Shown piece after piece: positions 44,903 through 54,712 of a stretch of DNA of 64,000 bases. Positions within the stretch are counted from its first letter, which is position 1; every line of letters starts with the position of its first letter. The DNA comes from an uncultured Candidatus Melainabacteria bacterium (GTDB lineage Bacteria > Cyanobacteriota > Vampirovibrionia > Gastranaerophilales > Gastranaerophilaceae), in assembly GCA_934691935.1 (NCBI GenBank), contig CAKUTH010000007.1, positions 62,001-126,000 of the forward strand, given 5' to 3'. Below the pieces are notes generated by a model that was not told the DNA's origin, did not search any database, and worked only from the letters and a program-made list of their open reading frames with translations. The position numbers and the translations under genes are program-made.

Positions 44903-46642
44903 TTACACATCTTTATAAGAACCTGCAAATTTATCCTTATAAATCGTATGTAAAAGTTCATGCGCTTTGTGAGAATTAGGTGTTTCTAAAAACTCGTCAT
45001 ACAGTTTTTTAATTGAAGCGTTGCAATGAGACTTTCTAACAGGAAGCATAGCATCTTCTTTATAAAGACCTTCTGCGCGTTCTTCTTTAATATGCGAATT
45101 GTCGCAACTTCTAGGTTGTCCGCCACCGTTTACACAACCACCAGGGCAAGCCATAACCTCAAGCATTGAAAATCGTGCTTTGCCAGCTTTGATTTCTTGA
45201 ATAGATTTTTCAGCCTCTTTCAATGTTGAAACAATCCTTACAACAAGTTTTGTACCTTTTAAATCAAGCTCTATATCACGGCAACGATTTGTTGTCCCGC
45301 GCATTTCTTTTATATCAACATCATTCAAAGTTTCAGATGTTACAAATTCATAAGCTGTTCTAACGGCAGCTTCCGCAACACCGCCTGATGCTCCGAAAAT
45401 TGTTCCCGCACCAGAATATTCACCAAATGGAGAATCATTCGGTTCAGGTTCTAACACATCAAAATCAATGCCTGCCTCTTTTATCATACGACCCAATTCC
45501 TTACTAGTAAGGACATAATCAGTGTCAGACAATTCAGGGCGTTTGCATTCATATTTTTTCGCAGTGCAAGGCATAATGCCAACAATAACTAAATTTTCTC
45601 TTGATATATTTAATTTTTCTGGCACAAATTTTGCCAAAATCGGCGAAAGCATACTCATTGGTGATTTACAACTTGATAAATGGTTTAACATATCAGGATG
45701 TTGATCTTCCAAATATTTTACCCAAGCAGGACAGCAAGAAGTAAACAACGGCAAATTTTGTCCAGATTTTAATCTTCCTAAAAATTCTGTTGCTTCTTCC
45801 ATAATCGTCAAATCTGCACTAAAATTAGTATCAAAAACCATATCAAATCCGATTTTTCTTAAAGCCGAATTCATTTTGCCAATAACATTTTCACCCGCTG
45901 GAATTCCGAACATTTCTCCTACAGCCACACGTGTTGCTGGAGCCATTTGTACAACAACTTTTTTGTTCGGATTTGTAATTTCTTTCCAAACATTTTCGAC
46001 ATCAGATTTAATCGTTAACGCTCCTGTTGGGCATACAGCCACACATTGCCCGCAATTTACGCAATCAACTTGTCCCAAAGGTCTGCCATTCATAGGCTGA
46101 ACCAATGTTTTTGAACCGCGATTGGCAAAGCCCAAAACAGAATGTCCTTGAAATTCTGTACATGCTCTTACGCAAGCGCCACACAAAATACACTTATTAG
46201 GATCACGTACAATAGATGGTGAACTATCATCTATTGGCAAATAATCATCTAAATCCTTATCAGGATAGCGAATTTGTTTAATACCATATTCTTCGGCATA
46301 TTTTTGCAAGTCGCAATCCCCTGACTTGTCACAAGTTAAACAGCTCTTATCGTGATTTGCGAGAAGTAATTCCAAAACAGTTTTTCGAATTCTTCTTGTT
46401 TTTTCTGTGTTCAAGTGAACTCTCAAGCCAGCTTCTGGTGGCATTGTGCAAGAAGATTGAATTCCTCTACCTTCAATTTCTACAACACACATTCTGCATG
46501 CCCCAAATGTTGTTAAATCTGGTCGATAACAAAATGTTGGAACATTCATGCCAGCTTTTCTGATAACCTCTAGCAAATTTGGTTCGTTTGTGAACTCTAC
46601 TTCTTTGCCATCTATAAATAATGTTTTAATTTCGTTTGTCAT
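44903..46642 (-). CDS. hydA: [FeFe] hydrogenase catalytic subunit of the NAD-linked trimeric type
   Basis: The 579-residue subunit carries an N-terminal [2Fe-2S] domain (about 1-80), a His/Cys cluster motif near CLTCDKSGDCDLQ (about 105), two [4Fe-4S] sites (CILCGACVRAC and CVNCGQCVAVCP) and the H-cluster domain. All three H-cluster motifs are present: TSCCPAW (about 295), MPCTAKKYE (about 350) and EVMACPGGCVNGGGQP (about 490). It forms H2 with electrons from NADH and ferredoxin, as known for electron-bifurcating HydABC. The gene follows hydB after a 166-nt repeat-filled gap. The maturation genes hydEFG are not in the window. Confidence 0.94.
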   Translation of the reverse strand: MTNEIKTLFIDGKEVEFTNEPNLLEVIRKAGMNVPTFCYRPDLTTFGACRMCVVEIEGRGIQSSCTMPPEAGLRVHLNTEKTRRIRKTVLELLLANHDKSCLTCDKSGDCDLQKYAEEYGIKQIRYPDKDLDDYLPIDDSSPSIVRDPNKCILCGACVRACTEFQGHSVLGFANRGSKTLVQPMNGRPLGQVDCVNCGQCVAVCPTGALTIKSDVENVWKEITNPNKKVVVQMAPATRVAVGEMFGIPAGENVIGKMNSALRKIGFDMVFDTNFSADLTIMEEATEFLGRLKSGQNLPLFTSCCPAWVKYLEDQHPDMLNHLSSCKSPMSMLSPILAKFVPEKLNISRENLVIVGIMPCTAKKYECKRPELSDTDYVLTSKELGRMIKEAGIDFDVLEPEPNDSPFGEYSGAGTIFGASGGVAEAAVRTAYEFVTSETLNDVDIKEMRGTTNRCRDIELDLKGTKLVVRIVSTLKEAEKSIQEIKAGKARFSMLEVMACPGGCVNGGGQPRSCDNSHIKEERAEGLYKEDAMLPVRKSHCNASIKKLYDEFLETPNSHKAHELLHTIYKDKFAGSYKDV

Positions 46643-46661
46643 TTGTTATTCCTTTTGATTA

Positions 46662-46786
46662 AAGGCTCTAGGGCTCTAAGGCACTAGGGCACTAAGAGTT
46701 ATCATTATAATAAGTTGTGGTATACACTTAAAGAAATCACTTTTGAAAATACTTAATGTCTTAGTGCCTTAGTGTCTTAGTGCCTT
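46662..46786. repeat. Facing octamer arrays between hydB and hydA
   Basis: Forward units GGGCTCTA, AGGCACTA, GGGCACTA (46662-46700) and reverse units TTAGTGCC, TTAGTGTC, TTAGTGCC (46751-46786) flank an AT-rich centre. These are the same octamers as in the three other arrays. Confidence 0.7.
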
Positions 46787-46808
46787 TCTTTAAAATTTAC
46801 CATTGCTC

Positions 46809-48671
46809 TTACTCTAATACTATTGCCCTGAACGGACAGTTCATCAAGCAAGCCTCACATTTAATACATTTGTCTTGATTAATTCTATGAGGATTTTTCA
46901 CTGTACCTTCAATCGCGCCAACAGGACAAGTTCTTGCACATTTTGTACAACCTTTACACAATGCTTCGTTGATAACGATTTTCTTCATCGCTGTACAAAC
47001 ACCTGCAGGACATTTTTTATCCTTTATGTGAGAAATATATTCATCTCTAAAGTATTTCAAAGTCGACAAAACAGGGTTCGGAGCAGTTTTACCCAAACCG
47101 CACAGAGAACCGTCTTTTACTGATTGAGCAAGTTCTTCCAACAAATCTAAATCTTGCATTGTTCCTTTACCAGCAACAATTTTTTCCAAGATTTTTAACA
47201 TATTTTTTGTACCTTCACGACAAGGCACACATTTTCCACAGCTTTCATTTTGAGTAAAATTCATAAAAAATCTTGCAACTTCAACAATACAAGTTTTTTC
47301 ACTCATAACAACCAAACCGCCTGAACCGACCATAGCGCCAGCTTTTATCAAGTTGTCATAATCCATAGGAATATCTAAGTGTTCCTCTGTCAAACAACCG
47401 CCTGACGGACCGCCTATTTGAACAGCTTTGAATTTTTTGCCGTCACGCATTCCGCCACCAATGTCAAAGACTATTTCTCGCAACGTTGTGCCCATAGGAA
47501 CTTCAATTAGTCCAGTGTTGTTTACATCGCCCGTAAGTGCAAATGTTTTCGTACCTTTTGAGGTTTCTGTACCCATTTGAGCAAACCAATCAGCTCCTTT
47601 TAATAAAATTACAGGGACATTTGCCAGTGTTTCCACATTATTAATCAGTGTTGGTCTGCCGAAAAGTCCTTTGTTTGCTGGGAATGGGGGTTTGGGACGA
47701 GGCATACCGCGTTCACCTTCAATTGATGCAATCAATGCTGTTTCTTCCCCGCAAACAAACGCTCCTGCACCCTCTTTGATATGAATAGTCAGTGAAAAAT
47801 CACTGCCCATAATATTTTCACCCAAGAAATGTTTTTCTTCGGCATCCTTGATAGCTTTTCTTAAACGTTTAATAGCCAACGGATATTCAGCTCTAACATA
47901 AATATAGCCCTCATCTGCACCAATCGCAAATGCCGCGATTGCCATACCTTCAAGAAGTTTATGCGGATCGCCTTCCATAACACTTCTGTCCATAAACGCC
48001 CCAGGGTCGCCCTCATCACCATTACAAACGATATAAGATTTTCCGCCCTTGTTTGATGCCGTAAATCTCCATTTTCTGCCAGTTGGGAAACCACCGCCCC
48101 CACGACCTCTAAGCCCTGATTTTTCAATCGTATCAATTACAGCATCAGGATTGTTTTCTTCTAAAACTTTGGCTAAAGCCTCATAACCTCTCACTGCTAT
48201 AGCTTCTTCAATGCATTCTGCATTAATATTTCCGCAATTAGCAAGAGCTGTACGAGTTTGTTTTGCATAGAAATTAATATGTTCGTCATCCATAACATGC
48301 TCATGGGTTTTTGGGTCGACATATAAAAGTCTTTCAACAGGCTTGCCGTTTTTTATATGACTTTCGTAAATTTCTTCAACATCTTTTTCCTTAACTTTTA
48401 CATAAGTAACATGTTTATCTGGAATAACAACCAGTACACCCTGTTCGCAAAAACCGTGGCAACCAGTTGGCACAATTGTCATTTTGTCATAATCTGTCAA
48501 AACAGCGACATCTGCACCCAGTTCTTTGAATTTTTCAATGACTTTTAACGAACCGTTTGCAACACAGCCAGTACCTGCACATACAAGCACACGCAACCCT
48601 TGTTGGCTTAAAAGTTCTTGAGATTTTTTTTGTTCAGATTTTATATCAATATTTAAAGTTGTCTTTTCCAT
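46809..48671 (-). CDS. hydB: NADH-binding flavoprotein subunit of the bifurcating hydrogenase (NuoF-like)
   Basis: The 620-residue subunit starts with a thioredoxin-like [2Fe-2S] domain (VLVCAGTGCVANGSL, about 28-42). The NuoF core follows: NADH loop GLRGRGGGGFPTGRKW (about 187), FMN segment NGDEGDPGAFMDR (about 218) and [4Fe-4S] motif SCGKCVPCREGT (about 480). Two C-terminal [4Fe-4S] motifs are CKGCTKCARTCP and CIKCEACLMNCP. It oxidises NADH and splits electrons towards ferredoxin and HydA. It follows hydC with no gap. Confidence 0.95.
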   Translation of the reverse strand: MEKTTLNIDIKSEQKKSQELLSQQGLRVLVCAGTGCVANGSLKVIEKFKELGADVAVLTDYDKMTIVPTGCHGFCEQGVLVVIPDKHVTYVKVKEKDVEEIYESHIKNGKPVERLLYVDPKTHEHVMDDEHINFYAKQTRTALANCGNINAECIEEAIAVRGYEALAKVLEENNPDAVIDTIEKSGLRGRGGGGFPTGRKWRFTASNKGGKSYIVCNGDEGDPGAFMDRSVMEGDPHKLLEGMAIAAFAIGADEGYIYVRAEYPLAIKRLRKAIKDAEEKHFLGENIMGSDFSLTIHIKEGAGAFVCGEETALIASIEGERGMPRPKPPFPANKGLFGRPTLINNVETLANVPVILLKGADWFAQMGTETSKGTKTFALTGDVNNTGLIEVPMGTTLREIVFDIGGGMRDGKKFKAVQIGGPSGGCLTEEHLDIPMDYDNLIKAGAMVGSGGLVVMSEKTCIVEVARFFMNFTQNESCGKCVPCREGTKNMLKILEKIVAGKGTMQDLDLLEELAQSVKDGSLCGLGKTAPNPVLSTLKYFRDEYISHIKDKKCPAGVCTAMKKIVINEALCKGCTKCARTCPVGAIEGTVKNPHRINQDKCIKCEACLMNCPFRAIVLE

Positions 48672-49166
48672 TTAAGCCTCCTCTTTAATTAATGTATCAA
48701 GCACTATCGTAATAGCATCTGACGTCATTTGAGGATAAACTTTATCGTTTATAACAACAACAGGAGCAAGTCCGCAAGCCCCTAGGCAACTAACAGTTTC
48801 CAACGAAAACAAACCGTTATCGCAAGTTAATTGACCTTCAGAAATACCCAACTTAGCTCTAATTGCGTTCAATACAGGCATAGACCCTCTAACATGGCAT
48901 GCAGTACCGTCACAAACTTTAATTTCATATTTACCCTTAGGCTCTAATGAAAATTGTGTGTAAAAAGTCGCCACACCAAATACCGTAGCTGGTGACAATC
49001 CTACAATTTTTGTACCGATATAAATCATTGCATCTTCTGGAAGGTATCGGTAAACTTCCTGCACTTTCTGCAAAATCGCAATCAAATTAGACTTCTTTGC
49101 GCCATAAGATGCAATAATTTCGTCTAACTTGGATGTGTCGATTTTATGAGGGTTTTCTACACTCAT
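48672..49166 (-). CDS. hydC: NuoE-like [2Fe-2S] subunit of the bifurcating hydrogenase
   Basis: The 164-residue protein has the thioredoxin-like [2Fe-2S] motif CDGTACHVRG (about 88-97) with CLGACG (about 129-134). It is the electron-relay partner of HydB. The order hydC-hydB-hydA is the usual one for this complex. The ATG follows a weak GGAGTTCGAT region. Confidence 0.95.
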   Translation of the reverse strand: MSVENPHKIDTSKLDEIIASYGAKKSNLIAILQKVQEVYRYLPEDAMIYIGTKIVGLSPATVFGVATFYTQFSLEPKGKYEIKVCDGTACHVRGSMPVLNAIRAKLGISEGQLTCDNGLFSLETVSCLGACGLAPVVVINDKVYPQMTSDAITIVLDTLIKEEA

Positions 49167-49276
49167 ATCGAACTCCTATGTAATTTTCTATATTAACCCC
49201 GATTGTGTTTATTAAAAGACCACCTAAACACAACCATACTTTAATTATTACATAAAATTTCGATTTTAGCAATACG

Positions 49277-49771
49277 TTATTTATTCTTTCCTCTGATATC
49301 TTCTACCATTTCAGAAACGTTACGATAAAGAGCCCTTAAAAAATTATCTTCGTATTCATGAGTTGTGATACGTGGATATTGAATACCTTCGGCAAGGTTA
49401 TCAATCTGAAAATAATCATTTTCAATATGAGGATAAGTTGCCTTTGTATCAGCTCCCATCAAGCAAATTCCAGATTTTTCGGTCAACATATCTTGAGCGC
49501 GTATGCTAATTTTGTTTTCCAATAATCTTTCTAAAACTGAATCAGTCAAATCATCCATTTCATGACCAGCATCATATATATCTACAGATACGCCTTTTTT
49601 AGACAAATAATTTGCAAGTGTTGTTCGACAATTTAACAGTTCTTTCGCCGTATCTTCATGCATTGAATCACAATGAATACGAACATATCTATCTAAATAT
49701 TTTTGTTCATTTTTACGTTCAATATTTGTTATTAGCTTATTTGTATATGCTTTTATAGAACTAATTTTCAT
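49277..49771 (-). CDS. Hypothetical protein with MKISSI-type N-terminus
   Basis: I do not recognise a family. The 164-residue protein is charged and soluble, with a basic N-terminus (MKISSIKAYTNKLITNIERK), no membrane segment and no metal motif. GAAAGGTAGGCAGAT precedes the ATG, a good RBS. It stands alone between hydC and nth. Its start resembles that of the starch-synthase-like protein (MRINSI). Confidence 0.65.
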   Translation of the reverse strand: MKISSIKAYTNKLITNIERKNEQKYLDRYVRIHCDSMHEDTAKELLNCRTTLANYLSKKGVSVDIYDAGHEMDDLTDSVLERLLENKISIRAQDMLTEKSGICLMGADTKATYPHIENDYFQIDNLAEGIQYPRITTHEYEDNFLRALYRNVSEMVEDIRGKNK

Positions 49772-49825
49772 ATCTGCCTACCTTTCACTTTTACTTTAAA
49801 TCTTGTAAAAAATTTTTTTGCTAAT

Positions 49826-50455
49826 TTATATAATTTTATTGCAATATTTTTCAATTGGGCATTCTGAACACTTTGGATTTATTGGTTTGCAAACATTTTG
49901 ACCATGAGTTACAAGTAATGTGTTAACGTCCAACCAATATTTTTTTGGTAGCTTTTCACGCAGAGCAAATTCTGTTTGTTCAGGAGTATTGGTTTTTACA
50001 TATCCAAGTCGATTGCAAATCCTGTGTACATGAACATCCACACATATAGCAGGAATTCCAAAACCTTTTGCCAAAACCAAATTTGCAGTTTTTCTGCCTA
50101 CGCCGTTAAATTTAATCAATTCTTCAATGGTATTAGGAACTTTGTTATCAAGTTTTTCAACTATTATTTTCGACAACTCTACAATTTGTTTTGCTTTATT
50201 TTTGTAAAAACCTACAGGATAAATAGCTTTTGCAAGTTTTTCCACATCACAACAAGCAAAATCTTTTGGTTCCCGTCCAATTTCAAGCATTCTCAATGTT
50301 GCAGGATATGTCGTTAAATCATTTGTTCTTAAACTCAAAATACACGCAATCAAAACCAAATATGGATTTTTAAATTCTTCCATAAGTTGAACAAACTCAC
50401 GTAGCGGTTGTTTAGCCTCAATAAGTTTTTTAATAACTTTATCGATGTCTACCAT
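49826..50455 (-). CDS. nth: Endonuclease III (DNA glycosylase/AP lyase)
   Basis: Nth removes oxidised pyrimidines and nicks abasic sites. The 209-residue protein has the helix-hairpin-helix FNGVGRKTANLVLAK with the catalytic lysine (about 120), the aspartate in CVDVHVHRICNRLG (about 139) and a C-terminal [4Fe-4S] loop with CKPINPKCSECPIEKYC. Length and spacing are typical. Confidence 0.96.
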   Translation of the reverse strand: MVDIDKVIKKLIEAKQPLREFVQLMEEFKNPYLVLIACILSLRTNDLTTYPATLRMLEIGREPKDFACCDVEKLAKAIYPVGFYKNKAKQIVELSKIIVEKLDNKVPNTIEELIKFNGVGRKTANLVLAKGFGIPAICVDVHVHRICNRLGYVKTNTPEQTEFALREKLPKKYWLDVNTLLVTHGQNVCKPINPKCSECPIEKYCNKII

Positions 50456-50567
50456 AGAAAAAGTCTAAATCAAAATATTCAAATTATCAACAATATTTAA
50501 AATATCTCTTGAAAGAATAAACGAAATATGTTACAATGGAAATGTATACAAATAACGAGGAGATTTT

Positions 50568-51230
50568 ATGAAGAAGTTTTTTGCAAAAAGATTCGAAGGT
50601 TTCACTTTAGCTGAAGTTTTAATTACTTTAGGCATCATTGGTGTCGTAGCCGCTATGACAATGCCAACATTAATGAACCAAACAAATGGTGCGCAATATA
50701 AAGCAGCATTCAAAAAATCTTTATCTGCAATTTCACAAGCAGTTACCTTAAATGTTGCACTTGATGACGTAAGTTTTGCAGATGCAATAGAAGAATCTGG
50801 AACAGCAGCTACAACTAAAAGAAGAAATGTCGCAGACATTTTACGTACAAGGATGAAAGTTATAAAATCTACAGATTCTGTGGACTACACTTTTCCTAAC
50901 AACATTGGCATCGTTATAAATGACTGTGGCGAAGATTGCGGTCCAGATGATGCCGTACATATTCTAGTTGACAATTTTTTATTTTTTAATGACGGTAGTG
51001 TTTTTGCACTCCAAAGTACCGATACAAAATGTACTAAAGATGCGCCGTGCTACGGAATTATCGACGTAAACGGTTCTAAAGGACCAAACAAAAGAATTAT
51101 GTGTGACAATAACACTGGATTTGATACTTGCGTAGTTTCAAACCCAACAGATATTTATCCAGTGACTTATTATGATTCAACAATTTTACCTGCAGACTCA
51201 GCTGGTAAAGCAGTGTTATACGGTAAATAA
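50568..51230 (+). CDS. Type IV pilin-like protein (intact)
   Basis: The 220-residue protein has the prepilin leader MKKFFAKRFEG cut before FTLAEVLITLGIIGVV, and a soluble cysteine-containing C-terminal domain (CGEDC, C..APC and CDN pairs suggest disulfides). The membrane helix is the same as in the broken pilin at 38630. It is probably a pseudopilin or minor pilin processed by PilD; a pilC-like gene is at 58577. AACGAGGAGATTTT precedes the ATG. Confidence 0.87.
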   Translation: MKKFFAKRFEGFTLAEVLITLGIIGVVAAMTMPTLMNQTNGAQYKAAFKKSLSAISQAVTLNVALDDVSFADAIEESGTAATTKRRNVADILRTRMKVIKSTDSVDYTFPNNIGIVINDCGEDCGPDDAVHILVDNFLFFNDGSVFALQSTDTKCTKDAPCYGIIDVNGSKGPNKRIMCDNNTGFDTCVVSNPTDIYPVTYYDSTILPADSAGKAVLYGK

Positions 51231-51276
51231 AAAAACAGGTAATTATAAATTTTAAAAAAGAAGTTGGAATTAATTT

Positions 51277-52299
51277 TCAGCTTCTTTTATTTTGTAAACA
51301 CAACAAACCTTCAACATCAATCACAGTCTTTAATTTTAATGCAAAAATGTCGTTTCTTGTAAAATCTTGCATTTTTACGGCATCTTTTTCTGTCGTAACA
51401 ATTATACCTTGAGGAATTTCTTCTTCTTGATAGCTATGATGGTCGTCAAAAACAACTTTTTGAGATATTTCACAGTTATTTAAAAACGCAAAAAATTGTT
51501 CGGGTTGTCCAATAGCACAAAGTGCAGTAACTTTTGCCCCATCAACAAGATGTTCACCTGTTTTGATATTATATATATAATCAGGCTCAGTTTTGCACAA
51601 AAAAGTTGGGACTTTCATTTTTTTACCCATTATCTTGACAAGTTTTTCGGCTCTTGTGTGGTCAAAATTTTTGCTTACAACAACGAGTTTATCAATTCTT
51701 GAAAAAGCTTCCATCCCTTCTCTTAAAGGGCCTGCTGGAAGTAATTTTTCATTCCCAAATCCTTTTTCGCTATCCATTAACACAACGTCCAAATCCCTAT
51801 GTAATTTGCGATGTTGAAAACCATCATCAAGTATAATTTTGGTTACACCGAAATTCTCAACCGCAAATTTCGCACCAGCAAACCTGTTTTTGCAAGTAAT
51901 TACAACTGCGCCTTTTAAGTTTTGTGCAAGCCAAAAAGGTTCATCACCAGCCAATTTTGCATTATAAAAAACAGTTTCGCCGTCAGATATTATATTGATA
52001 TTTTTATTGCTAAGTTGACCGCCATATCCGCGAGAAACAATTGCGACTTTTTCTCCATTATTCAATAAATATTTTGTAATCTCGCATACCACAGGAGTTT
52101 TGCCGACACCGCCCGTTGTTATGTTTCCGACTGAAATTACAAAAGCATCGACCTTTTTAGGTTTTAGAACTCCTGTATCATAAAGTTTATTTTTTAAACC
52201 GCTAGCAAGTCCATAAAATATTGAAGCAAAATCCAGCAAGAATACATTTTTTGCATTTTTGTCATAATGAAGTTTTGTAATTTCTGCTTTTATATTCAA
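51277..52299 (-). CDS. lpxK: Tetraacyldisaccharide 4'-kinase
   Basis: LpxK phosphorylates the lipid A disaccharide at the 4' position in the inner membrane. The 340-residue protein has a membrane-associated N-terminus, the P-loop ISVGNITTGGVGKTPVV (about 55-71), SRGYGG (about 89), LDDGFQHRKLHRDLD (about 157) and the end block GIIVTTEKDAVKM. It shows that the cell makes lipid A. The start lies after the 52308-52376 repeat. Confidence 0.95.
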   Translation of the reverse strand: MNIKAEITKLHYDKNAKNVFLLDFASIFYGLASGLKNKLYDTGVLKPKKVDAFVISVGNITTGGVGKTPVVCEITKYLLNNGEKVAIVSRGYGGQLSNKNINIISDGETVFYNAKLAGDEPFWLAQNLKGAVVITCKNRFAGAKFAVENFGVTKIILDDGFQHRKLHRDLDVVLMDSEKGFGNEKLLPAGPLREGMEAFSRIDKLVVVSKNFDHTRAEKLVKIMGKKMKVPTFLCKTEPDYIYNIKTGEHLVDGAKVTALCAIGQPEQFFAFLNNCEISQKVVFDDHHSYQEEEIPQGIIVTTEKDAVKMQDFTRNDIFALKLKTVIDVEGLLCLQNKRS

Positions 52300-52307
52300 T
52301 ACTACCC

Positions 52308-52376
52308 CTCATCCGCCCGCCCTTTAACTTTATTATTGGCGGGCACCTTCTCCCACAAGGGGTGAAGGTTAAATTT
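52308..52376. repeat. Inverted repeats between lpxK and the MCE gene
   Basis: CCCGCC pairs with GGCGGG around an 18-nt AT-rich loop, followed by a second imperfect hairpin ACCTTCTCCC...GGGGTGAAGGT. It may act as a terminator or be a dispersed repeat. Confidence 0.5.
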
Positions 52377-52377
52377 A

Positions 52378-53727
52378 CTAAAACATCAATCTCCAGAGTA
52401 AAAATCTCTTATTCAATTTTTCCGAAAATTTTCTCAAGTTACAAGTTGTTTCTCTTGTATCTTCAATAATTGTCTGCAACTCAGTTTTCTTTTCTGGAGT
52501 TAATTTATTTACAGTATTCAATGTTATTGAAACATCGGTCATTGCCGTATTTACACTAGCAACAGCTCTATTAATATCTTTTTTCAACTGATCATCTTTT
52601 GTTAAAGAGTTTACATATCCGCTAATTTCGTTTACATTATGCGCGATAGCTCTAAAATCTTCTGCCATCTGTTCGGCTTCTTGATCATCTCCAACAACTT
52701 TGTTTATATTTTGCGCCAACTTATCAAACGATTCGGCAGTCGAATACATTGTTGTCTTAAATTTTGGGTCGCCAATTATTGAATTAACATTATATGACAA
52801 CATATTGAAATCTGTCGTTGCCTTATCCATCATAACCATCAACTGACGAATATCACCTTTTGAAGAATCAAGCAAATCATTAAGTTTCAACATTGTTACA
52901 CTTGTTTGACCAGTCAAGTCATTAATATTTCTAACTGACATTTTTAATTCTGCTATTACTTCATCTGACAACATGTCGTTAATTTTCTTATTAGTTTCAG
53001 TTAAAGATTCAGCTGCTTTATATTGCCAATCCATAAAATCAGCGATTCTCATCGGCTCAATTATTGTATATGGAGATTTTTGTTCAGGGTATGGCAAAAC
53101 AACATCATCTAACGTTGAAATAACAAGTTTGTTATTGGCAGGTTTACCTTTCAAGAATTCAGGCAACACCAACCCTGGTAAACTTATTACATAATCAACC
53201 TTATACGCAAAATTTGTTTTAATATTATCCTTAATTGCAAATGGAATAACTTCTCTTGAAACAACCTCAATATCGGTAATTTTACCAACGTCATAGAATT
53301 TTTTGTCCAATTTCATCTGAACAACATCATCTTTATATAAAATATCCTTGCTTACCATCGGAATGTATACAGTTCTTGTCTTTGGCGGTGTAATTTCCAA
53401 AAACAATTCCCCAATAAGCCCTGATTGTTGTATAGAAAGCGTTGAAGCCTTTGGTATTTCAATGTTTGGTTCTGTAATAACAAATTTAACTTTTACAAAA
53501 CTGTTTTCACCATCTACGAATGGTGTAATTTCTTCAACCTGTCCGACTCTCAAGCCCATCATCTGTACGCCTGCACCTGGACGAAGTCCGTTTACGTCTT
53601 TAAATTCAACGGTGACTCTATCCGCAGACGAAAAAGTTCTGCCTTTTACCTTGAAAACAACGCCGATTAACAAAATAAGCGATAAAAGCGTCAGAAGCCC
53701 TACTTTAAATGATGATGAAAGTTTCAT
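52378..53727 (-). CDS. MlaD/MCE-domain phospholipid-transport protein
   Basis: The 449-residue protein has one N-terminal membrane helix (VGLLTLLSLILLIGVVF) and an MCE domain (about 38-115: VTVEFKDVNGLRPGAGVQMMG then GLRVGQVEEI). A long helical periplasmic tail follows. MCE proteins shuttle phospholipids across the periplasm with an ABC transporter (MlaE/F), which is not seen here. I chose ATG 53727, preceded by AGAGAGGTTGCAA; an in-frame ATG at 53754 adds nine residues. Confidence 0.86.
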   Translation of the reverse strand: MKLSSSFKVGLLTLLSLILLIGVVFKVKGRTFSSADRVTVEFKDVNGLRPGAGVQMMGLRVGQVEEITPFVDGENSFVKVKFVITEPNIEIPKASTLSIQQSGLIGELFLEITPPKTRTVYIPMVSKDILYKDDVVQMKLDKKFYDVGKITDIEVVSREVIPFAIKDNIKTNFAYKVDYVISLPGLVLPEFLKGKPANNKLVISTLDDVVLPYPEQKSPYTIIEPMRIADFMDWQYKAAESLTETNKKINDMLSDEVIAELKMSVRNINDLTGQTSVTMLKLNDLLDSSKGDIRQLMVMMDKATTDFNMLSYNVNSIIGDPKFKTTMYSTAESFDKLAQNINKVVGDDQEAEQMAEDFRAIAHNVNEISGYVNSLTKDDQLKKDINRAVASVNTAMTDVSITLNTVNKLTPEKKTELQTIIEDTRETTCNLRKFSEKLNKRFLLWRLMF

Positions 53728-53784
53728 TTGCAACCTCTCTTGTTTGTTGTACATATTGTAGCAAAAACAACAAATTAGTGCAAA

Positions 53785-54498
53785 TTATAGATAATTAGAA
53801 AGAATGTTTTTTACGTAATTTTGAGTTTCTTTATAAGGAGGTACTCCAGAATACTTATCAACAGCACCAGGACCAGCGTTATATGCCGCAAGTGCCAATA
53901 TTACATTTCCATTATATTTATTAAGCATTGATTTAAGATATTTTACGCCACCCTCAACGTTTTGAACCGTATTGTAAGGATCTTTCACTCCGAGATTCCT
54001 TGCCGTTGCAGGCATCAATTGCATCAAACCAATAGCACCAGATTTTGATTTTGCTTTAGGATTAAAACCTGATTCTTGTTTAATAACTGCTTGTACAAGT
54101 TTTTCGTCTACATTATATTTTTTTGATATTTGAGAAACAACATTCAAAATTTGTGACTTGCTAGAAGTTTGAGTATTTGCTTGAATTGCAGTAGCTTCTG
54201 TCAAAGCATTTTGCAAACTGGTTTGAGGAGTCTGTTTTACGATATTGGCGTTCACCTGCTTTAATCGCGGATCTAGCAACAGTGAGCCCAAATTAGATTT
54301 GGCAGAAGATTGTAAAACTTCTTCAAACGGAGTAGTCTTTTGCGCATTCTTAGGATAAATAGTATCAAGCGGATTTTGAGGAATTTGAGCTTGTTGAGGG
54401 TTTAGATTGTTAACCCTGTTTGAAATTTGCGCATACCTCTGCATTGCTTGCGCCTGTCCGCCTGTATTTAATAAATTTTGAATAAAGTTTGAAAACAT
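53785..54498 (-). CDS. Lytic transglycosylase, SLT domain
   Basis: The 237-residue protein has a C-terminal SLT domain (about 125-235): catalytic glutamate in VIKQESGFNPKAKSKSGAIG, then LMQLMPATARNLGV and LALAAYNAGPGAVDKY. It cleaves the glycan of peptidoglycan. The first 110 residues are Gln/Asn-rich without a signal peptide, unusual for an exported enzyme. It lies 30 nt before the MCE gene's start and may share its transcript. Confidence 0.9.
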   Translation of the reverse strand: MFSNFIQNLLNTGGQAQAMQRYAQISNRVNNLNPQQAQIPQNPLDTIYPKNAQKTTPFEEVLQSSAKSNLGSLLLDPRLKQVNANIVKQTPQTSLQNALTEATAIQANTQTSSKSQILNVVSQISKKYNVDEKLVQAVIKQESGFNPKAKSKSGAIGLMQLMPATARNLGVKDPYNTVQNVEGGVKYLKSMLNKYNGNVILALAAYNAGPGAVDKYSGVPPYKETQNYVKNILSNYL

Positions 54499-54591
54499 AC
54501 TACCCTATTATCCTCACCAAAATTATAATATAACAAGTTGGTGTCCTTCGTATCCTTTGAATTAATGATTTTTGAAAGAATGTCAAGTTGT

Positions 54592-54712
54592 TTTAAGTGA
54601 GTAAGTGGGTAAGTGAGTCCGTAAGGAAGATAGTAAGAATATACCTCAAGGGGCAAGGGTAAATTTTTACGTAATAAACTTTACGACTCAACATCTTATC
54701 GTCTTAACGACT
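54592..54712. repeat. Degenerate octamer arrays before the transglycosylase gene
   Basis: Units TAAGTGAG, TAAGTGGG, TAAGTGAG (54592-54620) and, oppositely, ATCGTCTT, AACGACTT near 54690-54712. This is the same octamer class as at 14166, 46662 and 62466. Confidence 0.6.

Noticed and set aside
44903..49166. Respiratory complex I (NuoEFG)
   Set aside because: The largest subunit has all three H-cluster motifs of [FeFe] hydrogenase and no membrane Nuo genes follow.
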